Positions 10,801-21,247 of a stretch of DNA of 64,000 bases are shown in pieces (within the stretch, counting starts at the first letter, position 1; each line of letters opens with the position of its first letter). The stretch covers positions 868,001-932,000 of the forward strand of contig NZ_PHHE01000001.1 of the NCBI RefSeq assembly GCF_002813455.1, given 5' to 3'. Source of the DNA: Pseudomonas baetica (GTDB lineage: Bacteria > Pseudomonadota > Gammaproteobacteria > Pseudomonadales > Pseudomonadaceae). Under the pieces are notes generated by a model. It made no database searches, was not told where the DNA came from, and worked only from the letters and a program-made list of their open reading frames with translations. The position numbers and the translations under genes are program-made.

Positions 10801-12104
10801 TCGAGCGCACCCTTGGCGAGTGGCTCGCCTACCTTGAGCAGTTGCATCCGTCGGCTATCGACATGGGCCTGGAGCGTTCGCAACAGGTAGCGTCCCGTAT
10901 GGGGCTGGGCCAGCCGGCGCCGCGGGTGATTACGGTCACCGGCACCAACGGCAAAGGTTCAACCTGCGCTTTCGTGGCTTCGTTGCTGCGGGCGCAGGGG
11001 CTGAGCGTTGGCGTCTACAATTCTCCGCACCTGCTGCGTTACAACGAGCGGGTGCAGCTCAATGGCGTCGAAGCCACTGATGCGCAGCTGTGCGAGGCCT
11101 TTGCAGCGGTCGAGGTCGGGCGCGGCGAAACCTCCCTGACTTACTTCGAAATGGGCACCCTCGCGGCGTTCTGGCTGTTTCAACAGGCCGGGCTCGATGC
11201 GGTGGTGCTGGAAGTCGGTCTGGGTGGGCGTCTGGATACGGTCAACGTGGTGGACGCCGATATCGCGCTGGTCACCAGTATTGGCGTCGATCACGCTGAT
11301 TATCTGGGCGACACCCGTGAGTCCGTGGCTTTCGAGAAGGCCGGTATCTTCCGCCAGGGCAAGCCTGCCTTGTGTGGCGATCTGAATCCTCCACAGCCGT
11401 TGCTCGACAAGGCGCGTGAGCTGGCGTGTCCGTTCTTCCTGCGAGGGCGCGATTTCGATCTCGGCATCACTGAGCAGAACTGGCAGTGGCGCGGTACCGA
11501 TGCGCAGGGTCAGGTTGTCGAGCTGCACGACTTGCCGTTGCTCGATCTGCCGATGGAAAACGCCGCGCTGGCCTTGCAGGCGTATCTGCTGCTCGGTTTG
11601 CCGTGGAATGCCCGGCAGATTGTAGCGGCCTTGCAGGCGACTCGCGTGGTCGGTCGGCTGGATCGCCGCTCGTTCGAATGGAACGGCAAGCGCCTGAATC
11701 TGTTGCTCGATGTCGGTCATAACCCGCACGCGGCAGAATATCTGGCCCGTCGCCTGGCCTCGCAGCCACCGGTCGGCAAGCGTCTTGCGGTGTTCGGCCT
11801 GCTGGCGGACAAGGATCTGGATGGTGTGCTCAGCGAATTGAATGCTAGTGTCCAGAACTGGGCCGTAGCGCCGCTGGATTCGCCGCGCTCACGCCCGGTT
11901 GCAGAATTACACGCGGCCTTGCAGAACCTTGGCGTTTCGGTCGCGTCTTACGACAGCGTTGCCGCCGCTCTGGAAGGGCAGTGCGCAGTCGCAACCAGTA
12001 GCGACGAGATTCTGTTGTTTGGATCATTTTATTGTGTCGCTGAGGCCCTTGAATGGCTGGCCCGGCGCTCCACGGAGGAAGCGGCAAATGGCTTTGCTGG
12101 ATAA
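10797..12104 (+). CDS. folC: bifunctional folylpolyglutamate synthase / dihydrofolate synthase
   Basis: Adds glutamate to dihydropteroate and to folates. The 435-residue Mur-ligase-like ATPase has the P-loop [14 protein letters not shown] (about residues 44-57), the [15 protein letters not shown] omega-loop and the C-terminal domain around [18 protein letters not shown]. It overlaps accD by 4 bp, and its end overlaps the next gene by 17 bp, giving an accD-folC-SPOR unit. Confidence 0.97.
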   Translation: MIERTLGEWLAYLEQLHPSAIDMGLERSQQVASRMGLGQPAPRVITVTGTNGKGSTCAFVASLLRAQGLSVGVYNSPHLLRYNERVQLNGVEATDAQLCEAFAAVEVGRGETSLTYFEMGTLAAFWLFQQAGLDAVVLEVGLGGRLDTVNVVDADIALVTSIGVDHADYLGDTRESVAFEKAGIFRQGKPALCGDLNPPQPLLDKARELACPFFLRGRDFDLGITEQNWQWRGTDAQGQVVELHDLPLLDLPMENAALALQAYLLLGLPWNARQIVAALQATRVVGRLDRRSFEWNGKRLNLLLDVGHNPHAAEYLARRLASQPPVGKRLAVFGLLADKDLDGVLSELNASVQNWAVAPLDSPRSRPVAELHAALQNLGVSVASYDSVAAALEGQCAVATSSDEILLFGSFYCVAEALEWLARRSTEEAANGFAG

Positions 12105-12744
12105 AGCGTACAAGCAGCGCATGGTCGGTGCCCTGGTGCTGGTGGCGCTGGCGGTGATTTTCCTGCCGATGCTGTTTTCCCGTCAGGACGAGCAGCGTCA
12201 GGTGACGGTCGATGCCCCGGCCGCTCCGCATGCTCCTGCAGTGCCGCAAGTACAGCTTGAGCCGGTCGCCGTGCCTGAGCAGCAAGCCTTGCCGCAAGAA
12301 CCTGTGCCAACTGATGAAGAGGTCGCAGAAGACACTGCACCTGCTGCATCGACTGCGCCTGCCCCGGCGCCGACAGCTCCCATAGCAATCGCCAAGCCGA
12401 CTGCTCCGCCTGCGGTGGCCAAGCCGATTCCGGCGCCTGCTCAGCCGATCGCGGCGGCGTCGGCCAAGCCTGACACCACGCAAAGCCGCGTCGATGCCAA
12501 CGGTCTGTCGGTAAGCTGGTCGGTTCAGTTGGCGAGTCTGTCGAGTCGCGCCAGCGCCGAAAGCTTGCAGAAAACCCTGCGTAGCCAGGGTTACAACGCT
12601 TACATTCGTTCTGCCGATGGCAAGAATCGGGTGTTTGTCGGCCCGCTGATCGAGCGTGCCGAAGCCGATCGTCTGCGTGACCTGTTGGGTCGTCAGCAGA
12701 ACCTCAAAGGTTTTGTCGTGCGCTTCCAGCCCGAGCGCGGCTAG
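12088..12744 (+). CDS. SPOR-domain inner-membrane protein (DedD-like)
   Basis: A 218-residue bitopic protein: a short basic cytoplasmic N-terminus (LDKAYKQR), one membrane helix (MVGALVLVALAVIFLPMLF, residues 12-30), a long Pro/Ala-rich periplasmic linker and a C-terminal SPOR domain (about 138-215; WSVQLASLSSRASAESLQKTL and NRVFVGPL). SPOR domains bind denuded septal glycan; DedD in E. coli assists cell constriction. The ATG at 12088 follows GGAGG at 12074-12078, inside the end of folC. Downstream order cvpA-purF matches the enterobacterial dedD-cvpA-purF. Confidence 0.92.
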   Translation: MALLDKAYKQRMVGALVLVALAVIFLPMLFSRQDEQRQVTVDAPAAPHAPAVPQVQLEPVAVPEQQALPQEPVPTDEEVAEDTAPAASTAPAPAPTAPIAIAKPTAPPAVAKPIPAPAQPIAAASAKPDTTQSRVDANGLSVSWSVQLASLSSRASAESLQKTLRSQGYNAYIRSADGKNRVFVGPLIERAEADRLRDLLGRQQNLKGFVVRFQPERG

Positions 12745-12842
12745 GATCTATCGATTCGATTGAAATGCACTGAAAATCGCAGCTTACCGACAGCCATGCG
12801 CTCTGCTAAAATGCGCCGCCTTATCCGTCTGTAGGCTGCACT

Positions 12843-13403
12843 GTGCCATTTACCTGGGTTGACTGGGCGATCGTTGCAATCATCGCCATCTCCGCTTTGA
12901 TCAGTTTGAGCCGCGGCTTCGTCAAGGAAGCATTATCGCTGGTGACTTGGATCATCGCAGGAGTCGTTGCCTGGATGTTCGGTGGTTCATTGTCCGAGTA
13001 CCTGGCCGGATACATCGAAACCCCATCGGCTCGCGTGATCGCGGGCTGTGCCATCATGTTTGTCGCCACACTGATCGTGGGCGCAATGATCAATTATCTT
13101 ATCGGCGAGTTGGTTCGCGTCACCGGGTTGTCCGGGACCGATCGATTCCTGGGCATGGCCTTCGGCGCTGCGCGTGGCGTGTTGCTGGTGGTTGTGGCAG
13201 TCGGGCTGTTGAGCCTGGGGCCGGTACAGCAGGACGGGTGGTGGAAAGAATCACAGCTCGTGCCAAAATTTTTATTGGTCGCCGACTGGTCCAAAAACCT
13301 GATTCTCGGGTGGAGCAGTCAGTGGCTTGCCAGCGGAATCAGCGTACCCGCTGATATTCCGTTCAAGGAGCAGCTCTTGCCGTCGGCCAAAACGCCACAG
13401 TGA
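12843..13403 (+). CDS. cvpA: CvpA family membrane protein
   Basis: A 186-residue CvpA/colicin V production family protein of the inner membrane, with about four hydrophobic helices (WAIVAIIAISALISL, LVTWIIAGVVAWMFGG, VIAGCAIMFVATLIVGAMI, GVLLVVVAVGLLSLG). It starts at a GTG (12843). The family is needed for colicin V export in E. coli and is linked to envelope stress; its molecular role is not settled. It lies directly upstream of purF, the usual order. Confidence 0.95.
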   Translation: MPFTWVDWAIVAIIAISALISLSRGFVKEALSLVTWIIAGVVAWMFGGSLSEYLAGYIETPSARVIAGCAIMFVATLIVGAMINYLIGELVRVTGLSGTDRFLGMAFGAARGVLLVVVAVGLLSLGPVQQDGWWKESQLVPKFLLVADWSKNLILGWSSQWLASGISVPADIPFKEQLLPSAKTPQ

Positions 13404-13444
13404 GTGTTGTTCAGTTCAGATCCATTAAGTAGGGGTTGCGTCGC

Positions 13445-14950
13445 ATGTGTGGCATCGTCGGTATCGTCGGTAAGTCGAACGTCAATCAGGCGCTGTATGA
13501 CGCGCTAACCGTGCTCCAGCACCGCGGCCAGGACGCTGCCGGTATCGTGACCAGCCATGATGGCCGGTTGTTCCTGCGCAAGGACAATGGCCTGGTGCGT
13601 GACGTGTTTCAACAGCGTCACATGCAACGCCTGGTCGGCCACATGGGTATCGGCCACGTCCGTTACCCGACTGCGGGCAGCTCGACTTCGGCCGAAGCCC
13701 AGCCGTTCTACGTCAACTCGCCTTACGGCATCACCCTGGCGCATAACGGTAACCTGACCAACGTTGAACAGTTGGCCAAAGAGATCTACGAATCCGATCT
13801 GCGTCACGTCAACACCAGCTCCGACTCGGAAGTGCTGCTCAACGTGTTCGCCCACGAGCTGGCCCAGCGCGGCAAGCTGCAGCCGACCGAAGAAGACGTG
13901 TTTGCTGCCGTGACCGACGTGCACAACCGTTGTGTCGGTGGTTACGCAGTGGTGGCGATGATCACCGGTTACGGCATCGTCGGTTTCCGTGATCCGCACG
14001 GCATCCGTCCGATCGTGTTCGGCCAGCGTCATACCGACGAAGGCGTCGAGTACATGATCGCTTCGGAAAGCGTTTCGCTGGACGTGCTTGGTTTCACCCT
14101 GATTCGCGACCTGGCACCGGGCGAAGCGGTGTACATCACTGAGGACGGCAAGCTGCACACTCGTCAGTGCGCGACCAACCCGTCCCTGACCCCGTGCATC
14201 TTCGAACACGTCTATCTGGCGCGTCCGGACTCGATCATCGACGGTGTGTCGGTCTATAAGGCGCGTCTGCGCATGGGCGAGAAGCTGGCAGAGAAGATCC
14301 TGCGCGAGCGTCCAGAGCACGATATCGACGTGGTCATCCCGATTCCGGACACTAGCCGCACTGCGGCACTGGAACTGGCCAACCACCTGGGCGTGAAATT
14401 CCGCGAAGGTTTCGTCAAGAACCGTTACATCGGCCGTACCTTCATCATGCCGGGCCAGGCGGCCCGCAAGAAGTCGGTTCGCCAGAAGCTCAACGCGATC
14501 GAGCTGGAATTCCGCGGCAAGAACGTGATGCTGGTCGACGATTCGATCGTGCGCGGCACCACCTGCAAGCAGATCATTCAGATGGCCCGCGAAGCCGGCG
14601 CGAAAAACGTCTACTTCTGCTCGGCCGCTCCGGCTGTTCGCTTCCCGAACGTATATGGCATCGACATGCCGAGCGCTCACGAGCTGATCGCGCACAACCG
14701 TTCGACCCAGGACGTGGCGGATCTGATCGGCGCAGACTGGCTGATCTATCAGGACTTGCCTGACTTGATCGAAGCGGTCGGCGGCGGCAAGATCAAGATC
14801 GAAAACTTCGATTGCGCGGTGTTCGACGGCAAGTACGTCACCGGCGACGTCGACGAAGCTTATCTGGACAAGATCGAACAGGCACGCAACGATGCCTCCA
14901 AGGTCAAGACCCAGGCGGTCAGTGCGATCATCGATCTGTACAACAACTGA
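13445..14950 (+). CDS. purF: amidophosphoribosyltransferase
   Basis: First step of purine synthesis: glutamine plus PRPP to 5-phosphoribosylamine. The mature protein begins with the nucleophile Cys after Met removal (MCGIVGIVG), followed by the class II glutaminase domain ([19 protein letters not shown]) and a C-terminal phosphoribosyltransferase domain with [17 protein letters not shown]. It has 501 residues from the ATG at 13445. An upstream ATG at 13436 would bury the catalytic cysteine and is rejected. Confidence 0.98.
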   Translation: MCGIVGIVGKSNVNQALYDALTVLQHRGQDAAGIVTSHDGRLFLRKDNGLVRDVFQQRHMQRLVGHMGIGHVRYPTAGSSTSAEAQPFYVNSPYGITLAHNGNLTNVEQLAKEIYESDLRHVNTSSDSEVLLNVFAHELAQRGKLQPTEEDVFAAVTDVHNRCVGGYAVVAMITGYGIVGFRDPHGIRPIVFGQRHTDEGVEYMIASESVSLDVLGFTLIRDLAPGEAVYITEDGKLHTRQCATNPSLTPCIFEHVYLARPDSIIDGVSVYKARLRMGEKLAEKILRERPEHDIDVVIPIPDTSRTAALELANHLGVKFREGFVKNRYIGRTFIMPGQAARKKSVRQKLNAIELEFRGKNVMLVDDSIVRGTTCKQIIQMAREAGAKNVYFCSAAPAVRFPNVYGIDMPSAHELIAHNRSTQDVADLIGADWLIYQDLPDLIEAVGGGKIKIENFDCAVFDGKYVTGDVDEAYLDKIEQARNDASKVKTQAVSAIIDLYNN

Positions 14951-14957
14951 GTTTCTA

Positions 14958-14983
14958 CCGGCCCTGAGGGGCCGGTTTTGTAT
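14958..14983 (+). terminator. terminator after purF
   Basis: Stem ccggccc / gggccgg with a tgag loop, then ttttgt. It lies eight bases past the purF stop codon. Confidence 0.8.
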
Positions 14984-15029
14984 CTGGCAAACGACTTTTA
15001 TTTATCGAGAACAGGCAAGGAGTGACAGC

Positions 15030-16241
15030 ATGAGTCAGGAATGGGATGCCGGTCGTTTGGATAGCGACCTCGAAGGCGTAGCGTTCGATACCCTGGCCGT
15101 ACGTGCCGGTCAGCACCGTACGCCGGAAGGCGAGCACGGTGATCCGATGTTCTTCACCTCCAGCTATGTGTTCCGCACCGCTGCCGATGCGGCCGCGCGA
15201 TTTGCCGGCGAAGTGCCGGGCAACGTTTACTCGCGCTACACCAACCCGACCGTTCGCGCGTTTGAAGAGCGTATTGCGGCGCTGGAGAGCGCAGAGCAGG
15301 CCGTTGCCACCGCGACCGGTATGGCGGCGATCATGGCGGTGGTGATGAGCCTGTGCAGTGCCGGTGACCACGTTCTGGTTTCGCGCAGTGTGTTTGGCTC
15401 GACCATCAGCTTGTTCGAAAAGTATTTCAAGCGCTTTGGCGTGGAAGTCGATTACGTACCATTGGCCGAGCTGTCGGCCTGGGATGCGGCGATCAAGCCC
15501 AACACCAAACTGCTCTTTGTCGAGTCGCCATCCAATCCGCTGGCCGAGCTGGTGGACATCACTGCGCTGGCAGAAATCGCTCACGCCAAAGGCGCGATGC
15601 TGGTGGTCGACAATTGCTTCTGCACCCCGGCGTTGCAACAGCCGCTGAAAATGGGCGCAGACATCGTTGTGCATTCGGCCACCAAGTTCATCGATGGCCA
15701 GGGCCGTTGCATGGGCGGTGTAGTCGCCGGTCGCAGCGAGCAGATGAAAGAAGTGGTCGGCTTCCTGCGTACCGCCGGGCCAACCTTGAGCCCGTTCAAC
15801 GCGTGGATCTTCCTCAAAGGCCTGGAAACCCTGAATCTGCGGATGAAGGCACACTGTGCCAATGCCCAGCAACTGGCTGAATGGCTGGAACAGCAGGAAG
15901 GCATCGAGAAAGTCCATTACGCCGGTCTCAAGAGCCATCCGCAGCATGAGTTGGCGCAGCGTCAGCAGAAGGGCTTCGGCGCCGTGGTGAGCTTTGAGGT
16001 CAAGGGCGGCAAAGAGGGCGCGTGGCGCTTTATCGATGCGACGCGGTTGATTTCGATCACCGCCAACCTCGGCGACAGCAAAACCACCATCACCCACCCG
16101 AGCACCACTTCCCATGGTCGTCTGGCGCCGCAGGAGCGTGAAGCGGCGGGTATTCGTGACAGTCTGATCCGCATTGCGGTCGGTCTGGAAGATGTCGCCG
16201 ACCTGCAAGCCGATCTGGCGCGCGGTCTGGCGGCGCTGTGA
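15030..16241 (+). CDS. metZ: O-succinylhomoserine sulfhydrylase
   Basis: PLP enzyme that makes homocysteine directly from O-succinylhomoserine and sulfide, the pseudomonad methionine route. The 403-residue Cys/Met-metabolism fold shows [19 protein letters not shown], the PLP phosphate-binding region around [10 protein letters not shown], and the PLP lysine in [12 protein letters not shown] (about residue 212). The C-terminal SLGDSKT-like element reads [17 protein letters not shown]. The ATG at 15030 follows AAGGAGTGACAGC. It overlaps the next gene by 4 bp. Confidence 0.96.
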   Translation: MSQEWDAGRLDSDLEGVAFDTLAVRAGQHRTPEGEHGDPMFFTSSYVFRTAADAAARFAGEVPGNVYSRYTNPTVRAFEERIAALESAEQAVATATGMAAIMAVVMSLCSAGDHVLVSRSVFGSTISLFEKYFKRFGVEVDYVPLAELSAWDAAIKPNTKLLFVESPSNPLAELVDITALAEIAHAKGAMLVVDNCFCTPALQQPLKMGADIVVHSATKFIDGQGRCMGGVVAGRSEQMKEVVGFLRTAGPTLSPFNAWIFLKGLETLNLRMKAHCANAQQLAEWLEQQEGIEKVHYAGLKSHPQHELAQRQQKGFGAVVSFEVKGGKEGAWRFIDATRLISITANLGDSKTTITHPSTTSHGRLAPQEREAAGIRDSLIRIAVGLEDVADLQADLARGLAAL

Positions 16242-17014
16242 TCGAGTTGTCCACTCCGAAAGCCGGAACCCATGGCCGCGTTGCGCTGGTCACGGGCGCC
16301 GCGCGCGGTATCGGTCTGGGCATTGCAGCCTGGTTGATCAGCGAAGGCTGGCAAGTGGTGCTGACTGATCTGGACCGAGTGCGCGGATCGAAAGTGGCGA
16401 AGGTGCTGGGCGAAAACGCCTGGTTCATTGCCATGGATGTGGCGGATGAAGGTCAGGTCGCGCTAGGTGTGGCCGAGGTGTTGGGGCAGTTTGGCCGTCT
16501 CGATGCGCTGGTGTGCAACGCGGCGGTGGCTGATCCGCACAACATCACGCTGGAAAGCCTTGATCTGGCGTACTGGAATCGGGTGATGGCGGTGAATCTC
16601 GGTGGGCCAATGCTGTTGGCCAAGCATTGCGCACCCTATTTGCGGGCGCACAATGGGTCGATCGTCAATCTGGCGTCGACACGTGCCGGTCAGTCGGAAC
16701 CGGACACCGAGGCCTATGCGGCGAGCAAGGGTGGCTTGTTGGCACTCACGCATGCGCTGGCGATCAGCCTGGGGCCGGAGATTCGCGTCAATGCGGTCAG
16801 CCCGGGCTGGATCGATGCGCGGGATCCGTCTGCGCGTCGGGCCGAGCCGCTGGCCGATGCTGATCATGCCCAGCATCCAGCGGGCAGGGTAGGGACGGTC
16901 GAGGACGTGGCGGCGATGGTGGCGTGGCTGTTGTCGAGGAATGCCGGGTTTGTCACCGGGCAGGAATTTGTGGTCGATGGCGGTATGACCAAGAAGATGA
17001 TCTATACGGAATGA
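16238..17014 (+). CDS. short-chain dehydrogenase/reductase
   Basis: A 258-residue SDR oxidoreductase, complete: cofactor loop [12 protein letters not shown] (residues 19-30), NAAV (about 87-90), catalytic serine in NLASTRAG, catalytic YAASKGG, and a C-terminal [17 protein letters not shown] acidic residue after the second strand suggests NAD rather than NADP. The start is a GTG that overlaps the metZ stop. The metZ-SDR pairing is conserved in pseudomonads; the substrate is unknown. Confidence 0.93.
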   Translation: MIELSTPKAGTHGRVALVTGAARGIGLGIAAWLISEGWQVVLTDLDRVRGSKVAKVLGENAWFIAMDVADEGQVALGVAEVLGQFGRLDALVCNAAVADPHNITLESLDLAYWNRVMAVNLGGPMLLAKHCAPYLRAHNGSIVNLASTRAGQSEPDTEAYAASKGGLLALTHALAISLGPEIRVNAVSPGWIDARDPSARRAEPLADADHAQHPAGRVGTVEDVAAMVAWLLSRNAGFVTGQEFVVDGGMTKKMIYTE

Positions 17015-17053
17015 CTCAATTTCGTCTTTTTTAGAAAAACTTCAATCCTGCTA

Positions 17054-17082
17054 TTGACTTAGGTTCGCTATCTGCGTAAATT
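17054..17082 (+). promoter_or_regulatory. promoter of the tRNA-Val/Asp/Asp cluster
   Basis: TTGACT at 17054-17059 and TAAATT at 17077-17082 have a 17-base spacer, followed by a GC-rich discriminator (tcgcggcc) of the kind seen at stringently controlled stable-RNA promoters. The first tRNA starts 23 bases downstream. Confidence 0.7.
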
Positions 17083-17104
17083 TCGCGGCCTCGGAGATGC
17101 AAAC

Positions 17105-17180
17105 GGGTGATTAGCTCAGCTGGGAGAGCGTCTGCCTTACAAGCAGAATGTCGGCGGTTCGATCCCGTCATCACCCACCA
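17105..17180 (+). tRNA. tRNA-Val (TAC anticodon)
   Basis: A complete 76-nt cloverleaf including encoded CCA. Acceptor gggtgat pairs with atcaccc; the anticodon loop is c-t-TAC-a-a between the tctgc/gcaga stem. It reads GTA and GTG valine codons. Confidence 0.97.
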
Positions 17181-17235
17181 CTCCCCGAGAAACTTGTGAA
17201 AGCAAGAGGTAGGCTGAAAGTGCCTGCACCGACGC

Positions 17236-17312
17236 GCAGCGGTAGTTCAGTCGGTTAGAATACCGGCCTGTCACGCCGGGGGTCGCGGGTTCGAGTCCCG
17301 TCCGCTGCGCCA
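17236..17312 (+). tRNA. tRNA-Asp (GTC anticodon), copy 1
   Basis: A 77-nt gene with encoded CCA. Acceptor gcagcgg / ccgctgc; anticodon loop ctGTCac between ccggc and gccgg. Identical in sequence to the second copy 95 bases downstream. Confidence 0.98.
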
Positions 17313-17407
17313 TATTTTACGAGTCAGGCACTGTCTGGTTCGCGATTGCAAAGCACCGAAGCTTTACAGTCAAAACGAGTTACTTGAGCGCAAGCTCAAA
17401 GCGATAC

Positions 17408-17484
17408 GCAGCGGTAGTTCAGTCGGTTAGAATACCGGCCTGTCACGCCGGGGGTCGCGGGTTCGAGTCCCGTCCGCTGCGCCA
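17408..17484 (+). tRNA. tRNA-Asp (GTC anticodon), copy 2
   Basis: Identical to copy 1. It is followed by a hairpin (gcttcaagg / ccttgaagc, 17490-17519), probably a 3'-processing or stability element, then the cluster terminator. A diverged copy of the last 24 bases of this tRNA plus the following hairpin recurs at 48289-48350. Confidence 0.98.
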
Positions 17485-17555
17485 TATCTGCTTCAAGGAC
17501 CACTGAACGCCTTGAAGCACCGAAGTCAGCCTCGCTGAGTCGGATCCGATAGCAA

Positions 17556-17585
17556 AGACCCTGGTCGAAAGACCGGGGTTTTTTG
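17556..17585 (+). terminator. terminator of the tRNA cluster
   Basis: Stem agaccctggtc / gaccggggt with a gaaa loop and a run of six T. The next gene starts about 300 bases later; I see no further gene in 17586-17881. Confidence 0.88.
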
Positions 17586-17881
17586 TGTCTGCAATTTGGC
17601 TTTTCCTCTCTTCCTCCCTCCTCAATCCAGCGCAAATCCCTGTGGGAGCGATATGTCCAGCGATCTGCTGCGGTGCCACGTCGCATTGATTTTTTGATTC
17701 TTTAGTCAAATTTTTGTAACTGGTTGTTTGCCGGAAGCTCAGAAACCTTTAAAGTTAACCTTTCGGTCAGCTTTGCACTGTCAACACAGCTCTTCGCTTC
17801 GCCAGAAAGAGCTTCTGCAAGACTCGAGATTCCCAGTAGATAACCAGAAGGGCGGACACATAACCGCCCAGAGGATGATCC

Positions 17882-20713
17882 ATGTCCAACCGTGAAATAT
17901 CCCGGCGTTCGTTCCTCCAGAGCGGACTGGTGGCGGGTGTGAGCGTCACGCTCACGCCGCTCAGCAGTCAGGCGCTGGCTGCCTTGATGGAAAACAGCGT
18001 GACCGTGCCGTCCGAGAAGTGGCTCGGCAACAACGGCAAGGCACGCCAGCGTAACGATGCCCTGTCCAAGGTTTGCGGCAGTAAAGTATTTGCCCGCGAC
18101 ATCCGTTCCAAGGACATGCCGGGCTGACCGGAGCAGCAAGGCCACGCCATGCTGCTGAAAACCATCAAGGCCGACCGGATCTACGACGGCTACGACCTGT
18201 CGTGGCTCGGCGCCGACTTGCAGCCGGACCGCATTGTTACCGCTGCCGATCTGGACAACGACGGCATCGTCTTCCCGGAGGAGCACGCGCCCGATCCGTT
18301 ACTGCCGGTTGGCAAAGTGCCGATGTTCATCGGCCACCCGGTGGCGATCCTGATCTGGAACGACTTCGAGCGTTTCCGCCAGGCCAAGAACAAACTCAAA
18401 TTCAATGACAAAGCGATTCGTTACGGTGCTCAAGTGCCGTTCTACGAAGGCGATCCCTATGGCAGCTTCCGCTACGTGCGTGTGGGTGGCCCGACCTCGG
18501 CAGACGAAGATGAATTCGCCAGCCTCAAGGACTCGATCCTCTTCCCGATGCTGAAAAACCGTCGCCCGGTGTGGAACTCCCAGCCGAACCTGCACGGCAA
18601 CCTGACTGAGCGCGGTCTGTTCTACGCTGAGCGCATGAAGAAAGAGATCGACACACCGCCGGACAACTGGCTGGTGTTCGACGAGCGCTACAAGACCCCG
18701 TCGATCGAACCGGCCGCCATGGAGCCGGACAACGGCAACGGTTGGTACGATCCAGCGACCAAGACTTTGCACTTCGTCGTGGCGACCCAGTGCCCACTGG
18801 AAGCAGCGACCGAGACGGCGAAAATGATTTCGCCGTCTCGCTTCGGCCTGGCCAACCTGAACATGCACCCCGGTTACACCGTGGGTTACGGTTCCAAAGA
18901 CCACAACATCTTTGTCTACTACGCAGCTCTAGCCGCGTTGTACGGTGCCGGTGTGCCGGTGCGTCTGGCCAACGACCGCTACGAGCAGTTCCAGAGCGGC
19001 ATCAAGCGTCACCCGTTCGATATTCGCTACCAGTTGGCCGTGGACAAGAACGACTACAGCTTCAAGATCTTCCGCGCCGAAATGAGCGTCGACGGTGGCG
19101 GTCGCATCAACTACAGCCCATCCGTGGCAGCGGTTGGCGCCACGGCCGCGCAATCGATCTACTACATGCCGCAGAACGACCTGCAGGTCACCGCTTACCA
19201 CTCGCGGGGCGTTGAAGCGGGCTCGATGCGCGGCTACGGCACCCTGCAAAGCATGGCGGCGACCGAAATGATGGTCGACGAAATCGCCAATCGTCTCGGT
19301 GTCGATGCAATTGATTTACGCCGCAAAAACGCTCTGCGTTCGGGCATGAAAAACACCCAGGGTGCGATTCCTGCCGGTGCGCTGCGCCTGCACGAGATTC
19401 TCGACAAGGCTTCGGTGCATGAAGTCTGGAAAAACCGCGACGCGATCAAGCAACAGCGCGAAGCGGCAGACCCGGACAACTGGTATGGCGTCGGTTTCGC
19501 CATTTGCCAGAAAGACTTCGGCACCGGTTCCGAAGCGCCGATGGCCAGCATCGAGTTCACCGCAGAAGGTCGCATCAGCCTGCGCCACATCGGTATTGAA
19601 ATCGGCACCGGCATGTCCACTTCGCAAGCGCTGGTCGTTGCCGATTTCCTCGGCAACCCGGCGCACGAAGTGAAGACGGGCGAAACCGAATGGAAGGAAA
19701 TGCAGCTGATCACCAGCGGCAACCCTTACATCATGAGCCAGGCCGAGCAGGACAACCTGCTGCGCAACCCGCGCTGGGTCGGCAAATTGGCCTCGGCCTC
19801 GTCAGCGACCAACTCGGCTTATTACTTCAGCCATGCCACCCGCGAAGCGGCGCGTGTGCTGTTCAATCACGGTCTGTGGCCGGCAGCGCTGGAGATCTGG
19901 CGTCAGGGTCCGTACGGCGGTCAGGCCAACCCTTACGTGGTGCGTCGCGAAGATGCGCATTGGGTCGACGGCAAGCTCACCGCCAACGGCATGCAGCCGT
20001 TGAGCTTCGAAGAGCTGGCCAAGCGCGCTCACGAGCGTGGTCTGGTGACTGGCGCGACTGTTCACGGATTCAACCGTTGGAGCTGGGCCGAGGCCGAATA
20101 CAGCATCGACGGCGTGAAAGAGCGTCTGCCGCTGGACGGTCTGGCGGTGAAGTATGGCGACGGCGCACCGAAGGCCAAGCAAGCGTTGATGAGCACGGCC
20201 GGTTTCCACCTGTTGGACCGCCAGAACATCAACTATCCGGTGACCCAACTGAACAACGCTGCCGTGACTTACTACAGCCCGGTCGCCACGCTGGTCGAGT
20301 TGAAGGTCAACAAAGGTTCGCTGGAAGTCGAAGTGCTCAATCACCATTCGTGGGTCGAGTGCGGGCGTGTGCTGGTCGAAGAGCTGGTCAAGGGCCAACT
20401 TGAGGGCGGTATCGCCATGGGTATCGGCCACGCATTGATGGAAGAAATGCCGCTGTACGAAGGCGGGCCGGGGGAGGGTGACTGGAACTTCAACCGTTAC
20501 CGTCTGCCGATGGCGCGTCACGTTGCGGTGTGGAAACAGACGGCGGAAATTCTGCCGCCGCTGTCGCCAAGCGATCCGTCCAAAGGCATCGCCGAAGTGG
20601 TGATGATCCCGGTAGTCGGTGCCATCGGTAACGCCGTGGCGCACGCCATCGGTAAGCGTGTTCGCGATCTGCCAATCACTGCTGCGCGCATCAAGGAGGC
20701 CCTCAATGGCTAA
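17882..20713 (+). pseudogene. xanthine dehydrogenase-family molybdopterin-binding subunit, interrupted by in-frame TGA
   Basis: Large, molybdenum-cofactor subunit of a periplasmic aldehyde/N-heterocycle oxidase of the kind partnered by a 2Fe-2S protein and a multihaem cytochrome c. It begins with a Tat signal (SRRSFLQSG, residues 7-15). The frame stops at TGA 18125-18127 after DIRSKDMPG and continues in the same frame without any shift (PEQQGHAMLLKTIKADRIYDG), giving 944 codons overall. The stop sits where I would expect tryptophan (PGWPEQQGHA), a TGG-to-TGA change. The rest is intact (GSMRGYGTLQSMAATEMMVDEIA, GIGHALMEEMPLYEGG). A downstream restart at 18149 would lack the Tat signal, so the export route would be lost. 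Sequencing error, recent nonsense mutation and readthrough are all possible. Confidence 0.85.
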
Positions 20714-21245
20714 CCGTCCGCTTCAACTGACCCTCAATGGTCAATCCGTCGGCCCGGTGGACATCCCTGATGACCTGCCGATGATCGACTACCTGCACGA
20801 ATACAAGAATCTCACTGGCTCGCGTATGGGCTGTGGTCAGGGTATCTGCCACGCCTGCGTGGTGATCGTCGACAACCCGGACGGCACCAGCGAAGAAGTG
20901 CGCACCTGCATCACCGGCGCGCATTACTTCGAAGGCAAGAAAGTCCGCACCATCGAAAGCCACGCCAAGCGTGACGAAGATGGGCAGGTCACTGAGCTGA
21001 ATCCGATCCAGCAGCGTTTCGTCGACGAGTTCGCCTTCCAGTGCAGCTACTGTGCACCGGGCTTCGTCAATGCCGCGACAGTGCTGGTAGAAAAGCTGCA
21101 ACGCCAGCCGATCGTCAAAAGCCAACTGGAACAAGTCATCGAGGACAGCCTCGGCCATCACATCTGTCGTTGCACCGGGTACGTGCGTTACTACAATGCT
21201 ACCCGCAATGTGCTGACCGATCTCGGCCTGGTCAAGGAGGGTTAA
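20706..21245 (+). CDS. (2Fe-2S)-binding subunit of the molybdenum hydroxylase
   Basis: Electron-transfer subunit with two 2Fe-2S clusters: plant-ferredoxin type at CGQGICHAC plus the downstream Cys in VRTC (about residues 40-65), and the alpha-helical type at CSYCAPG with CRCTGY (about 112-160). 179 residues. The start overlaps the large-subunit end by 8 bp, implying translational coupling. Intact, unlike its partner upstream. It would pass electrons from the molybdenum site to the cytochrome c encoded next. Confidence 0.95.
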   Translation: MANRPLQLTLNGQSVGPVDIPDDLPMIDYLHEYKNLTGSRMGCGQGICHACVVIVDNPDGTSEEVRTCITGAHYFEGKKVRTIESHAKRDEDGQVTELNPIQQRFVDEFAFQCSYCAPGFVNAATVLVEKLQRQPIVKSQLEQVIEDSLGHHICRCTGYVRYYNATRNVLTDLGLVKEG

Positions 21246-21247
21246 GC

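Noticed and set aside
17700..17881. Sigma-54 promoter upstream of the molybdenum hydroxylase operon
   Set aside because: A GG and a GC doublet are present, but the spacing is wrong for a -24/-12 element.
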